Assembly: GCA_002788775.1 (NCBI GenBank)
Contig: PFRX01000016.1
Location: 458-32,799, forward strand
DNA from: Candidatus Peregrinibacteria bacterium CG_4_9_14_0_2_um_filter_53_11
GTDB taxonomy: Bacteria; Patescibacteriota; Gracilibacteria; UBA1369; UM-FILTER-53-11
Direction: 5' to 3'
DNA: 32,342 nucleotides
Numbering within the stretch: the first letter of the stretch is position 1; each line of letters begins with the position of its first letter. A model generated the notes under the pieces. The model was not told the origin of the DNA. It worked only from the letters and a program-made list of their open reading frames with translations, and did no database searches. The position numbers were made by a program, and so were the translations under genes. Below are positions 1 through 8,071 of this stretch, piece after piece.

Positions 1-954
1 ACCTTTTACGGCTGGATATACAAGCAGGGCGGCCTAGATAGCATCAAAGGCCTCGTTGGCAACAGTGCCGAGTACGGCGATCTTGGCGAGCGACTTGCAG
101 CCATGCAGGAGGCGCTGAGTGAACTTGAGGCGAAAACACGCGAACGAACCCTCCCCTACACCCAAAAAGCAGCTGCCCAGAAAGAGTGGATGATGGCACT
201 GAAAAAGCTCAAAGAAGAGTTTGGGCCAGAGGTGAGCGGCCTTCTTAAAAAGGAGGTTATCGGCTCATCACCGGAAGACAAGTACGGCAAGCTCATCTCT
301 AACTTCAAAGTCGTTGAACAGGTCGACGACGTTCTCTATGCTCACTCCGAGATCAGCCCACAGCTCCTGTACCTTGTTGCAGGTGGTGGAATCGACCGCG
401 TCAACAACCTCTGGCGAAAAGCCTTTGAACGCGCAGCGTATCCTAAAGAAGTGATACGACATGACGGCAAAGTCGTAACGCAGGGACCTCAGACCAAGTA
501 CCTCGATCAACTCATCCTTCGTCCCTTTAATGATGCCTTCTGGAGCCGCCTCCTCTCAGAAAAAAAGATCCCCAGTGCGGCGGGCAGAAAAGAAGCCTCG
601 GAAGATCACCTGGAAAAAGTTGCGGTCCTCCTAAAAAAAGCGGGCATCAATACCTTGGTTATTGGCCACACGCCAAGCACACTACTGAGCAAAAAATCAC
701 AGACAGAGGAGGGCAAAAAACACTTCTCACAAGCTGAAGATGGCAAGCAGCACACCGTTGAGATTGGCGGTGTGACCATTATCTTTAACGATCTTGCACT
801 CAGCCCGGGAGTCTCAAAAGAGGAGGAGGCCCGCGCGGGCGGTGTTCTTATTAACGCCGAAACGAGCAGCCGAAACAGTGTCGAGTTCATTAATAACGAA
901 GGGCGCTACGAACAAGAACTCGGAAGCCCCACAGGCCGGAGAGAGGCCGCATAA
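1..954 (+). CDS. Calcineurin-like metallophosphoesterase, 5' end outside window
   Basis: The frame is open from base 1 (first codon Thr) to TAA at 952-954, so the internal ATG at 103 is probably not the start. About 317 residues are visible. The segment around YAHSEISPQLL resembles the metal-binding GDLxxVHGGISP block of the PPP/calcineurin-like phosphatases, and LVIGHTPS near the C-terminal third matches their GHT block. The first metal-binding motifs (DxH and GDxxDRG) would lie upstream of the window. It probably hydrolyses a phosphoester; the substrate is unknown. No membrane segment is seen in the visible part, so it is probably cytoplasmic. The next gene starts 3 nt after its stop, which suggests one operon. 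The family call rests on two motifs, so it is moderately sure. Confidence 0.6.
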   Translation, partial: TFYGWIYKQGGLDSIKGLVGNSAEYGDLGERLAAMQEALSELEAKTRERTLPYTQKAAAQKEWMMALKKLKEEFGPEVSGLLKKEVIGSSPEDKYGKLISNFKVVEQVDDVLYAHSEISPQLLYLVAGGGIDRVNNLWRKAFERAAYPKEVIRHDGKVVTQGPQTKYLDQLILRPFNDAFWSRLLSEKKIPSAAGRKEASEDHLEKVAVLLKKAGINTLVIGHTPSTLLSKKSQTEEGKKHFSQAEDGKQHTVEIGGVTIIFNDLALSPGVSKEEEARAGGVLINAETSSRNSVEFINNEGRYEQELGSPTGRREAA

Positions 955-957
955 TAC

Positions 958-1755
958 TTGATCATGCATCCGGATCTAATCTTTCTTACCGACAGACAGT
1001 CCCCGAGCGCTAAGGCACACTTCCGCGAGCTGGCTCAGCAGATTGCGGAAGGCAGCGGACCGAGCTTGAAGGAACTTTTTGAGGCAGTTGCCGAAAGCAG
1101 AGATTCGATAAAAGTGGCGAGCGATATTCTTTATCTTGTCTCACGCGGACTCAAAGTTCTCCCCGACAACCTCGAGGAAAAAAAACTCAAAAAAACGTAT
1201 GGCATCGATCTTGAGGTGTTGGCCTTCTTCCTCGATTCAAAAGATAACTACTTGGTTTCTATGTCAACATTCTGCCTCGAGCTGCTCTGCGAAAAGGGCA
1301 TCTCAATCGAGCCCTACATACCAAAAATTGAGCACAGCCTCTTCTATTCGGTTGATTCAATAACCTTACACAGCCTCAACGCCCTCTTTACCTACGGCAC
1401 TAAGGCCGACTACGCATACGACGGGATCAATCTCTTCTGCGAGGCTTTACGGTCAAATAATGAGCGCATTCGACTCGCCGGGCTTCGCGGCTTCTGGCAG
1501 CTCATCCGTTGGAGAGAAGACAATGCTGACTTGAAACGATGGCGCTACCTTATGGAATATCTCATCGACTGTCTGGTTGATGAGGTGAAGGAAGTTCGGG
1601 AACTTGCCCATGACGTCGCGCTCAGCTTTCTGGCTCACTATCCTGAAAAGGCAGCGGACGGGCTCAGGCACTTTGAACGCAAAGCTATGGACACGAACGA
1701 ACCACTCTCCCGGGAGGTCTACGAGGCCTGCAAAAAAGCGGCCAAGACTATCTAG
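958..1755 (+). CDS. Helical-repeat (HEAT-like) protein of unknown function
   Basis: This is a 265-residue soluble protein with no signal peptide or membrane segment. It is almost entirely predicted helix, with leucine-rich amphipathic stretches spaced like HEAT/ARM repeats, for example around residues 80-110, 155-170 and 190-225. That is a fold impression, not a motif match. Such proteins are often scaffolds. The start is TTG at 958, with a purine-rich GGAGAGAGG at 938-946, 11 nt upstream; ATG at 964 is an alternative that would place the site 17 nt away. It follows the phosphoesterase by 3 nt and is probably co-transcribed, so it may bind or regulate that enzyme (inference). Confidence 0.6.
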   Translation: MIMHPDLIFLTDRQSPSAKAHFRELAQQIAEGSGPSLKELFEAVAESRDSIKVASDILYLVSRGLKVLPDNLEEKKLKKTYGIDLEVLAFFLDSKDNYLVSMSTFCLELLCEKGISIEPYIPKIEHSLFYSVDSITLHSLNALFTYGTKADYAYDGINLFCEALRSNNERIRLAGLRGFWQLIRWREDNADLKRWRYLMEYLIDCLVDEVKEVRELAHDVALSFLAHYPEKAADGLRHFERKAMDTNEPLSREVYEACKKAAKTI

Positions 1756-1791
1756 TCCCCCCCCCATCGTAAAACTGCGGCCGCCCTCCCA

Positions 1792-1820
1792 TTGCCTTTT
1801 TGCTCAAAAAAACACACAAT
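1792..1820 (+). promoter_or_regulatory. Promoter of the deoxyhypusine-synthase-like gene, leaderless type
   Basis: TTGCCT at 1792-1797, a 17-nt spacer and CACAAT at 1815-1820 are followed by only 6 nt before ATG 1827. Transcription would begin at or next to the start codon. The -10 box matches the sigma-70 consensus at four of six positions. The same geometry recurs at other genes here, which raises confidence. Confidence 0.5.
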
Positions 1821-1826
1821 ACGGCC

Positions 1827-2936
1827 ATGGAAAAGACCAAGTTCAGCTCACTATCACCGGCACTTCAGAAATACATCGTCACCCACCCGGGAGCAGGCCT
1901 CAGCTCAAACGAGGGAACGCTCAGCTCACACGTTAAAAACAGCACCAATCCCGTCTCTAATTTTGCCCAGAGAACGCTTAATCACTGCAACGGAGGCTCA
2001 ACTCTTCAGGCCGCCCTCTGGCTGAAAGATCACCTTGCCCGGGGAGGTAAGTTGGTCGTCACAATCGCGGGAGCGCTCAGCTCATTTGAGGTAGGCGTCA
2101 TGCTCGCCGATCTTATCAGACAAGACAAGGTCCACCTGATCTCCGCGACCGGTGCAAACCACGAAGAGTCCTACTACCGCTATGTCGCCCACTCGCACTA
2201 CGCATACATACCCCGCTACACCGAGCTTACGCCCGAGCAGGAGGCGGAGCTTCGCGACGCCGGACTCCGACGAATCACCGATACCTTTCTACCCGAGGAT
2301 GAGAGCGTACGCATCATGGAGCCACACCTACTAAAAATGTGGCAGGACGCCGAAGCCAAAGGTGAGCGCTACTTCCCCCATGACTACTTCCGCCGTCTCT
2401 TTTCTGAGGGACTGATCGAGCCCGATCCTCAGGCAAATCCCGCCGACTGCTGGGCCTACGCCGCCTATGAGAAGAACATCCCCATCGTCATTCCCGGCTT
2501 TGAGGACTCGACCATGGGAAACATCTTTGCCAGCTACACCTACACAGGCGCCCACCGTGAGAATAAAGACGTCGTACTCAACCCCACAACCATGAAGACG
2601 GGCCTTGAGTACTTCACCTACCTCTACGACTGGTATATGGAGGCCTCAAAAGACTCCCCCATTGCCTTCCTTCAACTGGGAGGAGGAATTGCCGCCGACT
2701 TCCCGATCTGTGTCGTCCCCTCACTCAAACACGATCTCCAGCTCAAGGGAATCCGCGACTGGGCAGGCTTCATCGAGATCGGCTCATCCCCCATGTCCTA
2801 CGGCTCATACTCAGGTGCAGGTGGAAAAGAGAAGATCACCTGGGACAAGCTCTCCACAGAAAGTTACTACCAGATCATCCAGAGTGATGTGACCGTCGCC
2901 TTCCCTTGGATTGCCGCAGTGCTGCTCGATTTGTAA
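1827..2936 (+). CDS. Deoxyhypusine synthase-like protein (DS family), catalytic lysine absent
   Basis: The protein has 369 residues and is recognisably of the deoxyhypusine synthase family: an NAD-binding-like N-terminal half (VVTIAGALSSFEVGVMLADL near residues 77-96, then SATGANHEES) and a C-terminal block LQLGGGIAADFPICVVPS at 282-299, followed by SYGSYSGAGGKEKITW. In eukaryotic DHS the catalytic lysine lies in GGGVxKHH; here that stretch reads GGGIAADF, with no lysine at the site. Bacterial family members of this type are known. Bacteria lack eIF5A, so the substrate is not the eukaryotic one; polyamine chemistry such as aminobutyl transfer from spermidine is a family-based guess. ATG 1827 is preferred over TTG 1800 because a promoter occupies the intervening bases. 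It is followed by a terminator. Confidence 0.85.
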   Translation: MEKTKFSSLSPALQKYIVTHPGAGLSSNEGTLSSHVKNSTNPVSNFAQRTLNHCNGGSTLQAALWLKDHLARGGKLVVTIAGALSSFEVGVMLADLIRQDKVHLISATGANHEESYYRYVAHSHYAYIPRYTELTPEQEAELRDAGLRRITDTFLPEDESVRIMEPHLLKMWQDAEAKGERYFPHDYFRRLFSEGLIEPDPQANPADCWAYAAYEKNIPIVIPGFEDSTMGNIFASYTYTGAHRENKDVVLNPTTMKTGLEYFTYLYDWYMEASKDSPIAFLQLGGGIAADFPICVVPSLKHDLQLKGIRDWAGFIEIGSSPMSYGSYSGAGGKEKITWDKLSTESYYQIIQSDVTVAFPWIAAVLLDL

Positions 2937-2992
2937 GACAGCGAAACATAGCAAATAACGTTCGCCTTGGCCCTCAAGCAAGGTCATAGATG

Positions 2993-3036
2993 AAAAAAGG
3001 GCCCCACTCTTCCTAAGAAGGTGCGGGCCCTTTAAG
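2993..3036. terminator. Bidirectional intrinsic terminator
   Basis: The left arm AAAGGGCCC (2996-3004) pairs with GGGCCCTTT (3025-3033). The stem continues inward with CAC/GTG around one bulged base and with CTTC/GAAG closing a CTAA loop. An A6 run at 2993-2998 gives a T-tract on the minus strand, and TTTAAGTTT follows on the plus strand. It lies between convergent genes and can end both. Confidence 0.85.
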
Positions 3037-3053
3037 TTTGGAACGATAAGGTT

Positions 3054-4772
3054 TTATCCGAAGGTGAAGGCGAAGAGCTCGACATTACCATCAAGAGCCT
3101 CAAGCTGAAGCTCGTGAGGATCCAGGCCGGGCAGATTCAGAAGTGTGTAGAGCCGATCATCTTGAACGGTTACCACTCCATCTTTAACATCATCAGCCGC
3201 AAGGGCCGAATCGAGAGCCTTTCCATCAAGCGTGACTCTGAGCCGACCGGGCTTCCCGTCGCTTGTTCGCATAACGAGGAAGACCTTCCGCGCGGCTACA
3301 TTAAAACGAAGCTTCGCACCAACTGAAGGGTTGGCCCTCTCGGATGAGAGGTTCCACTCGCCAGCATAGCCGAACTGATTCAACTTTAGCATTGCGGGAG
3401 TTGAGAAGGCCATCGCCGCATCCGGGGTAACCTGCTCGGGCGAAGAGAACTGAGTCGGTGAGAGACGACCGTAACCGAGATAGGTTTCCGGCGTGAGTGT
3501 CTCAACTTTATAGTCAGGATTGTTGATCGTCTCAGCCGAGAGGTCGGCCCCGGTCTCTTTAAGCAGCTCCTGAATAAGCTCCTCGGACTCGTTGTACTCA
3601 CCCTCACCAAAGTGAGTTGAGCGAACACGTCCCTCCTTATCAATAAAGTATTTTGCAGGCCAGAAGCGGTTGTTGTAAGCGCGCCACGTCTTGTAATCGT
3701 TATCTTGAACGATCGGGTAGGTTAGGCCAAAATCGGCCACAGCTTTCTGGACGTTGCCCAGATCCTTCTCAAAATCAAACTCAGGTGTGTGAACGCCGAT
3801 AATTACGAGTCCTTTGTCGGCATACTTCTCATGCCATGACTGAAGGTAGGGCAGTGTTCGTATGCAGTTGATGCAGGTGTAGGTCCAGAAGTCGACAAGA
3901 ACGACTTTGCCTTTCAAAGACTCGAGCGTAAGAGGAGCAGAGTTGATCCACTCACCACCGGGGATGAGCTCGGGAGCCTGAGGGAACTGCCCCTCTGGAA
4001 GGGCCTCGGCATCTCCAGACTCAGCCCCACTCAACTTATCGAGCTGCTTGTAAATAATATCCTGATCTTCAAACTTCGTTAGACCGGCGCCATACTGTGG
4101 GAAGGTTTCGATAACATAGGCCTGGAACTTACGGTCGATATTAAAGTAGATGGCAACGGCAGTAAGAATCATCAAGACACCAAAGATCTTCTGGATTTTG
4201 CCGGTATTGCGAAGCAGCCAAGGCACACGGTTAAGCAGCTGACGGCCTCCGTAAATAATGAAGAACATCGGGATGGCCGTACCCATTGCGTAGGCGAGAG
4301 TAATGAAGAAGGCCGCCGAGTTGACCGTGCTCGTTGCGGCAAGAGTAATGACCGAGGCGAGAATCGGGCCGACACAAGGAGTCCAGAGGAGACCAAGACT
4401 CAGACCAAGAAATACACCACTGATAAATCCCTCACCCTTCTTTTTGGCGGAGACTAAGCCGGACATCTTACCAAAAAGGATCTCCATCCAGACCTGCACT
4501 CGGGGAACGAGAAGCGCAATACCAAAGAGAAAGATTACAACGATAGAGACAGTCCGAAGTGCATTACTCGAAAGACCCGTCAGACTGACAATCGTTGAGA
4601 GTGCCAGAGTGAAAAATGTAAAACTCAAGATAAATCCGACGACGATACCAAAGGGACGCCTTTTTCCTCCTCCCACACTACCTGAAAGGACGATGGGAAG
4701 GATGGGCAAGATACAGGGAGACAAGATAGTTACAATACCAGCGAGGAAGGCGAACCCAATGAGTAGCAACAT
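3054..4772 (-). CDS. DipZ-type CcdA/DsbD membrane protein fused to thioredoxin and C-terminal domain
   Basis: This 572-residue protein has three parts. Residues 1-215 form a CcdA-like electron-transfer domain of about six membrane helices, with its two redox cysteines in LSPC (C20) and WTPC (C133). Residues about 265-400 form an extracytoplasmic thioredoxin domain with active site CINC (C300, C303) in VDFWTYTCINC. Residues about 420-572 form a beta-rich domain typical of DipZ-like proteins. It should carry reducing power from cytoplasmic thioredoxin across the membrane to exported thiol proteins. It lies 48 nt behind a thioredoxin lipoprotein, a likely partner. ATG 4772 has no clear Shine-Dalgarno site; a C-rich ACTTTCCC lies just before it. 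Confidence 0.93.
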   Translation of the reverse strand: MLLLIGFAFLAGIVTILSPCILPILPIVLSGSVGGGKRRPFGIVVGFILSFTFFTLALSTIVSLTGLSSNALRTVSIVVIFLFGIALLVPRVQVWMEILFGKMSGLVSAKKKGEGFISGVFLGLSLGLLWTPCVGPILASVITLAATSTVNSAAFFITLAYAMGTAIPMFFIIYGGRQLLNRVPWLLRNTGKIQKIFGVLMILTAVAIYFNIDRKFQAYVIETFPQYGAGLTKFEDQDIIYKQLDKLSGAESGDAEALPEGQFPQAPELIPGGEWINSAPLTLESLKGKVVLVDFWTYTCINCIRTLPYLQSWHEKYADKGLVIIGVHTPEFDFEKDLGNVQKAVADFGLTYPIVQDNDYKTWRAYNNRFWPAKYFIDKEGRVRSTHFGEGEYNESEELIQELLKETGADLSAETINNPDYKVETLTPETYLGYGRLSPTQFSSPEQVTPDAAMAFSTPAMLKLNQFGYAGEWNLSSERANPSVGAKLRFNVAARKVFLVMRTSDGKPGRLRVTLDGKALDSALAADDVKDGVVTVQDDRLYTLLNLPGLDPHELQLEALDGNVELFAFTFG

Positions 4773-4820
4773 AAGTGGGAAAGTAGAAAGTAGAAAAAAT
4801 CGGACCGGAACTGAGGAGAA

Positions 4821-5417
4821 CTAGGTGCGAGACTGAATCTCTTTGAGTCCACCCCCATTCCACTTCTTCACCTCATTACCATTGACGTCAACAAGAACAA
4901 AGGTGTGCTGGTAGGTTACACCATACTTTTTTATAAGAGCCTGCTCCGTGTCGTAGTCGGTCTTAAAAACGACGACATCGGCGGGAATATCCTCAAGGTG
5001 CGCGTTAATATCAGCATTGGCTGTCTGGCAGAGTGGGCACCAGGCGGCGTGAAAAAAGAGGAGGCGTTTTTTGTCTTTGGCGGCCTCGAAGGCTGCAGGA
5101 GAGTAGACGACGTAACTTCCGGGAGTCTTGGGGGCTGGCGCGGCAGTGCTCGGAGCGGCAGGTGGAGTAACACCGGGAGCTGCGGGAGCAGGTTGAGTGG
5201 GAACGGCGGGAACTGAAACAGCAGCCTCACCTGAAACCGAAGCGGAAGACTCCGCGGGCTGAGTAGCGACTGATTCGTCAGTCATAGCATCAGCAGCAGA
5301 AGACTCCTCCATCATCTCGTCATCAGTACCAGTCTCCGGAGTTAAAAAGCTGCAGGCCGAAAGGAGCAGGAGCAATAGAAATGCGGGGAGCACCAGTAAT
5401 GTTTTCTTCATCTTCAT
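4821..5417 (-). CDS. Thioredoxin-fold lipoprotein
   Basis: The protein has 198 residues. A short charged N-terminus and hydrophobic stretch end in the lipobox LLSAC (C22), so it is probably a membrane-anchored lipoprotein. An acidic then Ala/Pro-rich linker follows (about 25-100). A thioredoxin domain begins near residue 105, with redox motif WCPLC at 126-130 after LLFFHAA. It probably exchanges electrons with the DipZ-like protein encoded next. The start is ATG 5417 rather than TTG 5447, because the TTG overlaps the -10 box of the promoter. ATG 5411 is also possible. There is no Shine-Dalgarno site; the leader contains TTTACTCCC. Confidence 0.85.
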   Translation of the reverse strand: MKMKKTLLVLPAFLLLLLLSACSFLTPETGTDDEMMEESSAADAMTDESVATQPAESSASVSGEAAVSVPAVPTQPAPAAPGVTPPAAPSTAAPAPKTPGSYVVYSPAAFEAAKDKKRLLFFHAAWCPLCQTANADINAHLEDIPADVVVFKTDYDTEQALIKKYGVTYQHTFVLVDVNGNEVKKWNGGGLKEIQSRT

Positions 5418-5446
5418 AGCAGTAAAAAGGGAGTAAATGTAGAGCA

Positions 5447-5475
5447 ATTATAAAGAATACGGAGGAGGCAGGCAA
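5447..5475 (-). promoter_or_regulatory. Promoter of the thioredoxin lipoprotein/DipZ operon
   Basis: On the minus strand TTGCCT (5475-5470), a 17-nt spacer and a perfect TATAAT (5452-5447) lie immediately after the stop codon of the upstream FG-GAP gene. The -10 box ends 29 nt before ATG 5417, giving a leader of about 22 nt. Confidence 0.7.
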
Positions 5476-5476
5476 C

Positions 5477-7090
5477 CTACTCCTCACGAAGCATCAGGAC
5501 GGTATTGAGCTGGGGCTCGGCTATCACGGTCTGCTTCCCGCTGGGCCAGAAGACCTCGAGCTTGCTGGCCGTTTCATCTGAACCGAGACCAAAGACTGCC
5601 TGCGCGCTCTGATCGCTGAGAAGTCCCGTTCCCGCTGTAATCCAACGACTCATCGTACTGCCATCATTTTTGTGAAGCACGAGTTTAGCTCCGAGTGAGC
5701 GTACATCATCGGGGAGTCGTACAAAGAGCGTGTTATTAGCCCGTCCGTCACTGAGGTAGATTCGCGTTGGACCATCGATATTTATATAGACGAGGTCGAG
5801 CATGCCGTCGGCATTGAAGTCCGTCACGAGTGGAGTCATCCCATAGTAGGGATTTTCGATACCGAGAGCCTCACCGGCAGGCAGGTAGCGCCCATCTGTA
5901 CCTTGAACCAGAAGTCTCCCCTTGAGCTTCACAAAACGGTGTGCGGGCCACTTTTTGTAATTCTGTGCGACGATCAGATCTTCACGGCCGTCAAGATTTA
6001 GGTCGGCAAACTGAGCCCCCCAGGCAAACTCGAAGTTGGCGATGCCCGCCTCATCATTGGCTCGAGTAAAAGCAAAGTTCCCATCATTGCGCAAAAGAGC
6101 CCACTTAAGATCAATCTCTTGCTCAGAGTTCAGATCACCACGGACAACCGACTCGGGGACCGTGTTGCCGGTATTCGTGAAGAAGAGGTCGGGATCACCA
6201 TCGTTATCGTAATCCCCCACCGCAAGCCCCATCCAAAAACCAAAACCGGTCTGAGGTGGAAGGGCCTTAAACTTCATTCCTCCAAGATTTCGGTAGATCT
6301 TCACCGTATCGGTATTCGGTGCCGATACGAAGTCCTGAAGCCCATCGCCATCGAGATCGACAAAAGTTGAGAGAAAAGTGTTCTGCTTAAAATCGATCCC
6401 CGACTCCTCGGTAATATCGACAAACTCCCCACCTCCCTTATTAAGGAGAAAGCGGTTGATACCAACATGAGTCGGGTCGTTAAAGGTTGCTAAACGAAAG
6501 GCGTCGGGGTGGATAAAAGTACTGATGAAGAGGTCGGGAAGACCGTCGCCGTTACTATCAGTTGCAGTGAGACCAAAAGGCATCGTCGTCGTCTCTACCG
6601 AAACTCCCAGCGGCTTTTTAATAAAAGTTGTACCTGTATTTTCGTAGTAGAAAACATCAGCGGGACGTGCCACAAGAAGATCGACATCACCGTCATTATC
6701 GAAATCGAGAGAAAGTGAGCCGAGCCCCGGACCGTCAGTCTCACCAAGTCCCCAGGCCTCGGCTCTGTTCTCAAAATGGTCTCCTTGAAAAAAGAGCAGT
6801 GCGTCTCCCTTCTGTCCACCGACAAAAACCTCATCAACCCCATCACCATCAACATCAATAAGAGCGGAGCCGGTAAAGTAGAGCTCACTGTCGTAGAGTT
6901 CGTGAGTATAAGGCGAGGGCAGTTCGGTGTAGGAGGGCTGGCCACCCACGGCGCCCATCAACTCCTTAACCTGCTCGGGAGCGAGGTCTGAGCTAACAAC
7001 GGACTGATAAAAAACCGGCTTGAGAAGATAAACAGCGATGATGATGACGATAGCCAGAAGGCTCAGGAAGAGATAGGTGCGTGATTTCAT
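5477..7090 (-). CDS. FG-GAP/VCBS-repeat protein with C-terminal ASPIC/UnbV domain
   Basis: This is a membrane-anchored exported protein of 537 residues. An N-terminal hydrophobic helix (about 5-23) is followed by roughly six FG-GAP/VCBS blades with calcium-binding loops such as DVDGDGVDEV, DFDNDGDVDLL, DSNGDGLPDLF, DYDNDGDPDLF and DLNLDGREDLI. The C-terminus, about residues 460-530, matches the ASPIC/UnbV domain (AVFGLGSDE then VFWPSGKQTV). This is the CRTAC1 family architecture. The function is likely surface recognition or adhesion, with the propeller stabilised by calcium; the ligand is unknown. The start is ATG 7090, with a TAGTAT box 7 nt upstream; ATG 7099 is an alternative. It lies upstream of the thioredoxin lipoprotein, which has its own promoter. 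Confidence 0.9.
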   Translation of the reverse strand: MKSRTYLFLSLLAIVIIIAVYLLKPVFYQSVVSSDLAPEQVKELMGAVGGQPSYTELPSPYTHELYDSELYFTGSALIDVDGDGVDEVFVGGQKGDALLFFQGDHFENRAEAWGLGETDGPGLGSLSLDFDNDGDVDLLVARPADVFYYENTGTTFIKKPLGVSVETTTMPFGLTATDSNGDGLPDLFISTFIHPDAFRLATFNDPTHVGINRFLLNKGGGEFVDITEESGIDFKQNTFLSTFVDLDGDGLQDFVSAPNTDTVKIYRNLGGMKFKALPPQTGFGFWMGLAVGDYDNDGDPDLFFTNTGNTVPESVVRGDLNSEQEIDLKWALLRNDGNFAFTRANDEAGIANFEFAWGAQFADLNLDGREDLIVAQNYKKWPAHRFVKLKGRLLVQGTDGRYLPAGEALGIENPYYGMTPLVTDFNADGMLDLVYINIDGPTRIYLSDGRANNTLFVRLPDDVRSLGAKLVLHKNDGSTMSRWITAGTGLLSDQSAQAVFGLGSDETASKLEVFWPSGKQTVIAEPQLNTVLMLREE

Positions 7091-7178
7091 AAGGCCCATA
7101 CTAGCAAATGGTGGAGGGAAAAACGAGACAGATCAATGAACCTGGAGCAGGGCGGTGAGAGTAGAGGCCGAGCCGAAT

Positions 7179-7207
7179 TTGACAAATACAGAGAAAAACG
7201 CAAAATT
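7179..7207 (+). promoter_or_regulatory. Promoter of alpha/beta hydrolase gene, leaderless type
   Basis: A perfect TTGACA (7179-7184), a 17-nt spacer and AAAATT (7202-7207) are followed by 7 nt and ATG 7215. The -10 box is weak but the -35 is consensus and the spacing matches other leaderless promoters here. Confidence 0.5.
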
Positions 7208-7214
7208 CAGACAT

Positions 7215-7976
7215 ATGACTGGCCCAGAGAATGCCTTGAGCATAATAAATATTTCGGGACTGATGATGAGCGGCAAAGAAGACGGTCTCGATGCTGCTCT
7301 GCGAACTCACCTCAAGGGAGCCGAGATTCACACGGTGGGCCCTACACCACGATCAAGCTTTCGCCGCGATCCTCAGGCTGCTGTGGAGTTGGCGATGGCA
7401 GCCATAAGAGAGCGTTTTTCGCATACATCCGGCCAGCCCCCCCGACAACAGATACTGGTTGGGCGCTCATACGGAGGCGTCATTGCGCTGCAGGCATATA
7501 TGCAGGACCGGGGCGAGCACTCGATTGATCGCGTCTTCTGCATAGAGGCCCCCGTGAACCCGTCGGTAGAGGTAAGGCCGCCAAGGCTCCTTCCCCCACT
7601 CCGCCTTTTTAAGAGGTACTATGATGAGCGGCCGAAGTCGATCGGTGAGGCGCTTGCGAGTGGGAACGGCAGAGTCGCCGGAGTCGTAACAATCGGACAC
7701 GCAACAGATGCCATCGTCCCACCAACCGCGATGAGCCTACCCAAAAGTCATAACATTGAGATAACGAAGAGGGCGGATACCGAAACACTCCGGACCGGTC
7801 TCAATGGTGAGGCGAAGAGGAGCCTACACGTCGAGCTGAGCGGAGAGCTCGACACCCCGAACCATACCGGGCTCATTACAAGCACCCTACCTGAAGCCTA
7901 TAACCGTCATCTTTTCTGGACCCCGGAGAAGTACGAAGCCATCTGTGCGATCATCGCTGAACTGGCCCGGAGATAG
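7215..7976 (+). CDS. Alpha/beta-hydrolase-fold protein
   Basis: The protein has 253 residues. A nucleophile elbow GRSYGG (Ser85) follows a beta strand (QQILV), as in the GxSxG serine hydrolases. GHATDAIVPP supplies a likely acid, Asp165, and DTPNHTGLI a likely base, His217, which completes a plausible Ser-Asp-His triad in the right order. No signal peptide is seen, so it is probably cytoplasmic; the substrate is unknown and could be an ester, lipid or acyl group. The longer frame to GTG 7155 is rejected because a -35/-10 promoter lies inside it and ATG 7215 starts 7 nt after the -10 box. It is divergent from the FG-GAP gene. Confidence 0.7.
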   Translation: MTGPENALSIINISGLMMSGKEDGLDAALRTHLKGAEIHTVGPTPRSSFRRDPQAAVELAMAAIRERFSHTSGQPPRQQILVGRSYGGVIALQAYMQDRGEHSIDRVFCIEAPVNPSVEVRPPRLLPPLRLFKRYYDERPKSIGEALASGNGRVAGVVTIGHATDAIVPPTAMSLPKSHNIEITKRADTETLRTGLNGEAKRSLHVELSGELDTPNHTGLITSTLPEAYNRHLFWTPEKYEAICAIIAELARR

Positions 7977-7981
7977 CTTTA

Positions 7982-8015
7982 TTGACGGTTATATGTTATA
8001 GTTAGGCTATATAAG
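7982..8015 (+). promoter_or_regulatory. Possible promoter of the DEAD-box helicase
   Basis: TTGACG at 7982-7987 and an AT-rich TATATAAG at 8008-8015 lie in the gap after the hydrolase stop. The 20-nt spacing is longer than usual, so this is only a candidate. It would give a leader of about 45 nt before ATG 8068. Confidence 0.3.
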
Positions 8016-8029
8016 TTAGTTACTCTTGC

Positions 8030-8071
8030 ATGAGCGGGGCGACCGACACTAAACCCCCATCCCTTTTATGA
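8030..8071 (+). CDS. Possible 13-codon leader ORF overlapping the helicase start
   Basis: ATG 8030 opens a 13-codon frame (MSGATDTKPPSLL) whose TGA (8069-8071) overlaps the helicase ATG (8068-8070) as ATGA. This layout permits translational coupling or attenuation. There is no Shine-Dalgarno site and it may be chance. Confidence 0.2.
   Translation: MSGATDTKPPSLL

Noticed and set aside
4303-4824. 173-codon plus-strand frame opposite the DipZ gene
   Set aside because: The minus-strand product has membrane helices and both CcdA cysteines; the opposite frame is basic low-complexity sequence.
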